64,000 bases of DNA from Dyella choica (GTDB lineage Bacteria > Pseudomonadota > Gammaproteobacteria > Xanthomonadales > Rhodanobacteraceae). The stretch lies in the NCBI RefSeq assembly GCF_003977665.1, contig NZ_RYYV01000006.1, positions 265,008 through 329,007 of the forward strand, given 5' to 3'. Positions 62,278 through 64,000 of this stretch are shown here, one piece after another. A program made the position numbers and the translations under genes. Positions within the stretch are counted from its first letter, which is position 1, and the number at the start of each line of letters is the position of its first letter. Under the pieces are notes generated by a model, which saw nothing but the letters and a program-made list of their open reading frames with translations, was not told the DNA's origin and did no database searches.

Positions 62278-62877
62278 GTGAAGGACCATGGCATGTGCTG
62301 GCAGCTTGTAAGATCTGGCCTTGTAAAAGGATGTTTGGCCCTAGGCGGCATGGCTTTGCTGGGTTGCGCCCAGGCCTTGCCCAGCCCGGCGTCGTCGTCA
62401 TTTCATACCTTGTCCCCAGCGCAATGCGCGCCGCCAGCCAAGGCCGGTTACGACGGGCCGCTGGCTGCAGCCTGGGGCGCCTACAAACCCTACGTCAGGG
62501 CGTGTCCGATAGCGGCTTCGGGGAAAGCGCCGGCTAAGCTCTGGTTGCTGACCGTATTTGCACAGCCCTATCTGGATGATCACCCTGGCGAAACGGCGTG
62601 GCCGGATTTTCCTCGCCCGTTGCTGGTGACTGCCGACGGCCATTGCCTGGCGCGCTTGCCGGAATTGTTTCCCTTCGATGAGCCACGCAGCCTTCAATTG
62701 AGCTATGGGCCGCTGCTGGACGGCATGCCGAACGAAATCCGCGTGCATGTCAGCAATCCCGCCGCCGGCGGTGATTACGATCTGCCCCTCCTGCGCTGGG
62801 TGCCGTCGCAGCACGCCTACATCGCGCAGAACGCGACTGACGAATACACCAAGGACGACATGACATGCCCGATTTGA
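62278..62877 (+). CDS. Predicted lipoprotein, possible immunity partner of the next gene
   Basis: The 199-residue product has a lipoprotein signal (LALGGMALLGC, Cys at residue 30 with the GTG start or 25 with the in-frame ATG at 62293) and a Pro-rich, Cys-containing secreted body (LSPAQCAPPAKAGYDGPLAA). No known family was recognised. It overlaps the Tae1-like gene by 13 bases. A periplasmic protein coupled to an amidase toxin would suit an immunity protein, but no immunity family is identified, and the usual order (toxin first) is reversed. Confidence 0.75.
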   Translation: MKDHGMCWQLVRSGLVKGCLALGGMALLGCAQALPSPASSSFHTLSPAQCAPPAKAGYDGPLAAAWGAYKPYVRACPIAASGKAPAKLWLLTVFAQPYLDDHPGETAWPDFPRPLLVTADGHCLARLPELFPFDEPRSLQLSYGPLLDGMPNEIRVHVSNPAAGGDYDLPLLRWVPSQHAYIAQNATDEYTKDDMTCPI

Positions 62878-63362
62878 AGACAGCACTGGACGCCGCTTAC
62901 AACATGCCCGATTCGCTGCAGTCGTGCAGCAATTTCGTCTGGCACGTGATCCAGGCCTACGTACCGGATCAGCCCTATATGGTCGCCAACGACTTGGTGA
63001 AGTTTCTTGCGCGCAGCTCCGACTGGGAAATGATCGATGCCAATGACAGCCGCGGCATGGCCGCCCTGGCCAAGGCGGGAGCGCTGGTAGTGGGCGGCCG
63101 CGAGGATCCGCCCAACGGGCATGTGCTCGTGGTGTACCCGGGGGATGTAAAAGAATCCGGTGGGTACGCGTATTCGGGATCGGACGGCAAGACGCAGGTC
63201 ATGCGCTCACACGGCCTGTATGCGCGCGCCATGTCGCGTTCATTGGGTAGCTGGCCGGGCGCCAAGAGTGATGGCGACAAGACGGTGTGGGATGCGTGGG
63301 CCGGGCCGAAGTTCGGCAAGGTGCGCTTCTGGGTGCTCAAGTCCACGAAGCCGCCGAAGTAG
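62865..63362 (+). CDS. Tae1-like NlpC/P60-fold peptidoglycan amidase, candidate type VI effector
   Basis: The 165-residue product has a Cys in LQSCSNFVWHVIQAYVP (Cys21) and a His in NGHVLVVYPGD (His86). This pattern and the sizes match Tae1/Tse1 amidases, where catalytic Cys30 sits in NCSGFV and His91 in YGHVAVV, with similar spacing (65 versus 61 residues). There is no signal peptide, as in type VI effectors. It would cleave peptide cross-links of peptidoglycan. CHAP-type hydrolase is the alternative. No other type VI gene is in the window. Confidence 0.65.
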   Translation: MPDLKTALDAAYNMPDSLQSCSNFVWHVIQAYVPDQPYMVANDLVKFLARSSDWEMIDANDSRGMAALAKAGALVVGGREDPPNGHVLVVYPGDVKESGGYAYSGSDGKTQVMRSHGLYARAMSRSLGSWPGAKSDGDKTVWDAWAGPKFGKVRFWVLKSTKPPK

Positions 63363-63393
63363 CACGCAGGCTACGGATGGGCCTCTTTCGCAC

Positions 63394-63426
63394 AAAAAAA
63401 CCGGCGATGTGGGCTAGCACCGCCGG
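63394..63426 (-). terminator. Intrinsic terminator of the minus-strand exported gene
   Basis: On the minus strand CCGGCG-GTG pairs with CAC-AT-CGCCGG and is followed by TTTTTTT. It lies 36 bases past the gene's stop, between two convergent genes. Confidence 0.8.
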
Positions 63427-63461
63427 CAGGCTCACACGCATTGGGAAATGCTTGAAGCGTC

Positions 63462-63824
63462 TTACCAGGCCTTTACATCAATCACGCTGAGCGAGTAGCT
63501 CTGCATGTCCGACTGGTAATGCAGCAGGCGGCCCATGTCGAAGTCCACCGACTGGCCGGGGCTGATGTTAGTGGTGCCGGCGGGCCAGCCCACTTTGGAG
63601 GCGAGCACGTTGCCGGAGCCGTCCTTCGCGTCGAGACGGACTTGCGCGGCGGCGGGCGCGGCGCAATTGTTGACCAGCTTGCCCTTCACGCTCAGACGAG
63701 TGGCGATACCGCTGCCGACCGCGGCGACTTTGACGTCCTGGATAGTGAAATCAGTGGCTGCACAAGCGGCATGGGCGGCGATGGGAGCGACCAGCAGCAG
63801 GGTCGCGGCAAGTACGGTTCTCAT
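63462..63824 (-). CDS. Small exported protein of unknown function
   Basis: The 120-residue product has a clear signal peptide (MRTVLAATLLLVAPIAAHAA) and a beta-rich domain (TDFTIQDVKVAAVGSGIATR, VKGKLVNNCAAPAAAQVRLD) with two Cys that may pair. The pattern (V-x-G-x-V-x-N, then K-D-x-x-G) recalls FxLYD/DUF3426-like extracytoplasmic domains, but no firm family was recognised. It is transcribed towards the Tae1-like gene and has its own terminator. Confidence 0.75.
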   Translation of the reverse strand: MRTVLAATLLLVAPIAAHAACAATDFTIQDVKVAAVGSGIATRLSVKGKLVNNCAAPAAAQVRLDAKDGSGNVLASKVGWPAGTTNISPGQSVDFDMGRLLHYQSDMQSYSLSVIDVKAW

Positions 63825-63948
63825 GTGTCAGTCCTCAGCAGTCGGATCGCCAGGAACACGGGCTTGTGACAACTATCGGCCTGAGCGGGACGAAACTTTA
63901 GAGGGGCGGTCTCTAAACTCAAGTGCAACACCCCCGTAAGGAACGGTC
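63825..63948. mobile_element. Probable left end of an IS30-family element
   Basis: Upstream of the transposase start lies an inverted repeat (TTTAGAGGGGCGGTCTCTAAA, 63897-63917 region) and a GTAAGG ribosome site. The exact IS boundary cannot be fixed because the right end is outside the window. Confidence 0.45.
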
Positions 63949-64000
63949 TTGGGCAAGCACTACAGCCACCTGAGCGCCGAAGAGCGCGGCGCGATCATGG
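63949..64000 (+). CDS. IS30-family transposase, 5' fragment
   Basis: A TTG start gives (M)GKHYSHLSAEERGAIM up to the window end. The motif YSHLSxEER is the hallmark N-terminus of IS30-type transposases, which bind DNA with the following helix-turn-helix. GTAAGG lies 8 bases before the start. Only 17 codons are visible. Confidence 0.75.
   Translation, partial: MGKHYSHLSAEERGAIM

Noticed and set aside
1..64000. tRNA or rRNA genes
   Set aside because: No cloverleaf or conserved rRNA segments were recognised on either strand by eye.

Overview
The window is a GC-rich chromosomal stretch dominated by a single-polar-flagellum gene cluster of the Pseudomonas/Xanthomonas type: a FleQ-like sigma54 activator, FlhF/FlhG, FliA, a MotC/MotD stator pair and a CheY-CheZ-CheA chemotaxis core. 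Gene order and protein character (flgFGHIJKL, then fliC/D/S with PilZ and fleQ, then fliE-K, fliL-R, flhBAFG, fliA, che/mot) point to a gammaproteobacterium of the Lysobacterales (Xanthomonadales), most likely a Rhodanobacteraceae relative such as Dyella, Luteibacter, Frateuria or Rhodanobacter. That placement is an inference from recall, not a search.

Layout. Bases 1-7797: rod, rings and hook-associated proteins (flgF partial, flgG, H, I, J, K, L). Bases 7838-9272: two SAM methyltransferases. Bases 9584-15570: a block with no flagellar genes (multicopper oxidase, LysR regulator with a divergent oxidoreductase, YciI protein, AAA ATPase, YiaA/B membrane protein). Bases 15634-20622: a minus-strand gene for a giant 1662-residue glycosyltransferase/methyltransferase fusion, just upstream of flagellin. 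Bases 21180-24793: fliC, fliD, fliS and a fliT-like gene. Then a PilZ protein and fleQ (24885-27297). Bases 27334-34234: fliEFGHIJK. Bases 34560-45287: fliLMNOPQR, flhBAFG, fliA. Bases 45337-50647: cheY, cheZ, cheA, motC, motD and a cheW-like gene. A minus-strand pair (FlhB C-domain-like and FliK-like) lies at 50715-52114. Bases 52369-62092: a second chemosensory cluster (STAS, cheY, cheA, cheW, MCP, cheR, cheD, cheB, a sensorless MCP-like protein, STAS). Bases 62278-63362: a candidate Tae1-like amidase and an overlapping lipoprotein gene. Then an exported protein on the minus strand and the first codons of an IS30-type transposase at the window edge.

How it works together. Strong sigma54 (-24/-12) matches precede fliE and fliL, and weaker ones precede fliD and fleQ. 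A near-perfect sigma28 site precedes fliC. This fits a FleQ-sigma54 to FliA cascade, but no rpoN gene lies in the window. The giant glycosyltransferase and the methyltransferases probably modify flagellin.

Most unusual features: at least four families of dispersed hairpin or palindromic repeats. One family lies in frame near the start of both flgI and fliP, adding about 41 residues ahead of the signal-peptide core in each. Another supplies the stop codons of several genes. CheA1 appears to lack a P2 domain and instead carries three repeats resembling the CheY-docking peptides of FliM and CheZ. CheD and the sensorless MCP-like protein share a C-terminal GE(V/I)ELF tail.
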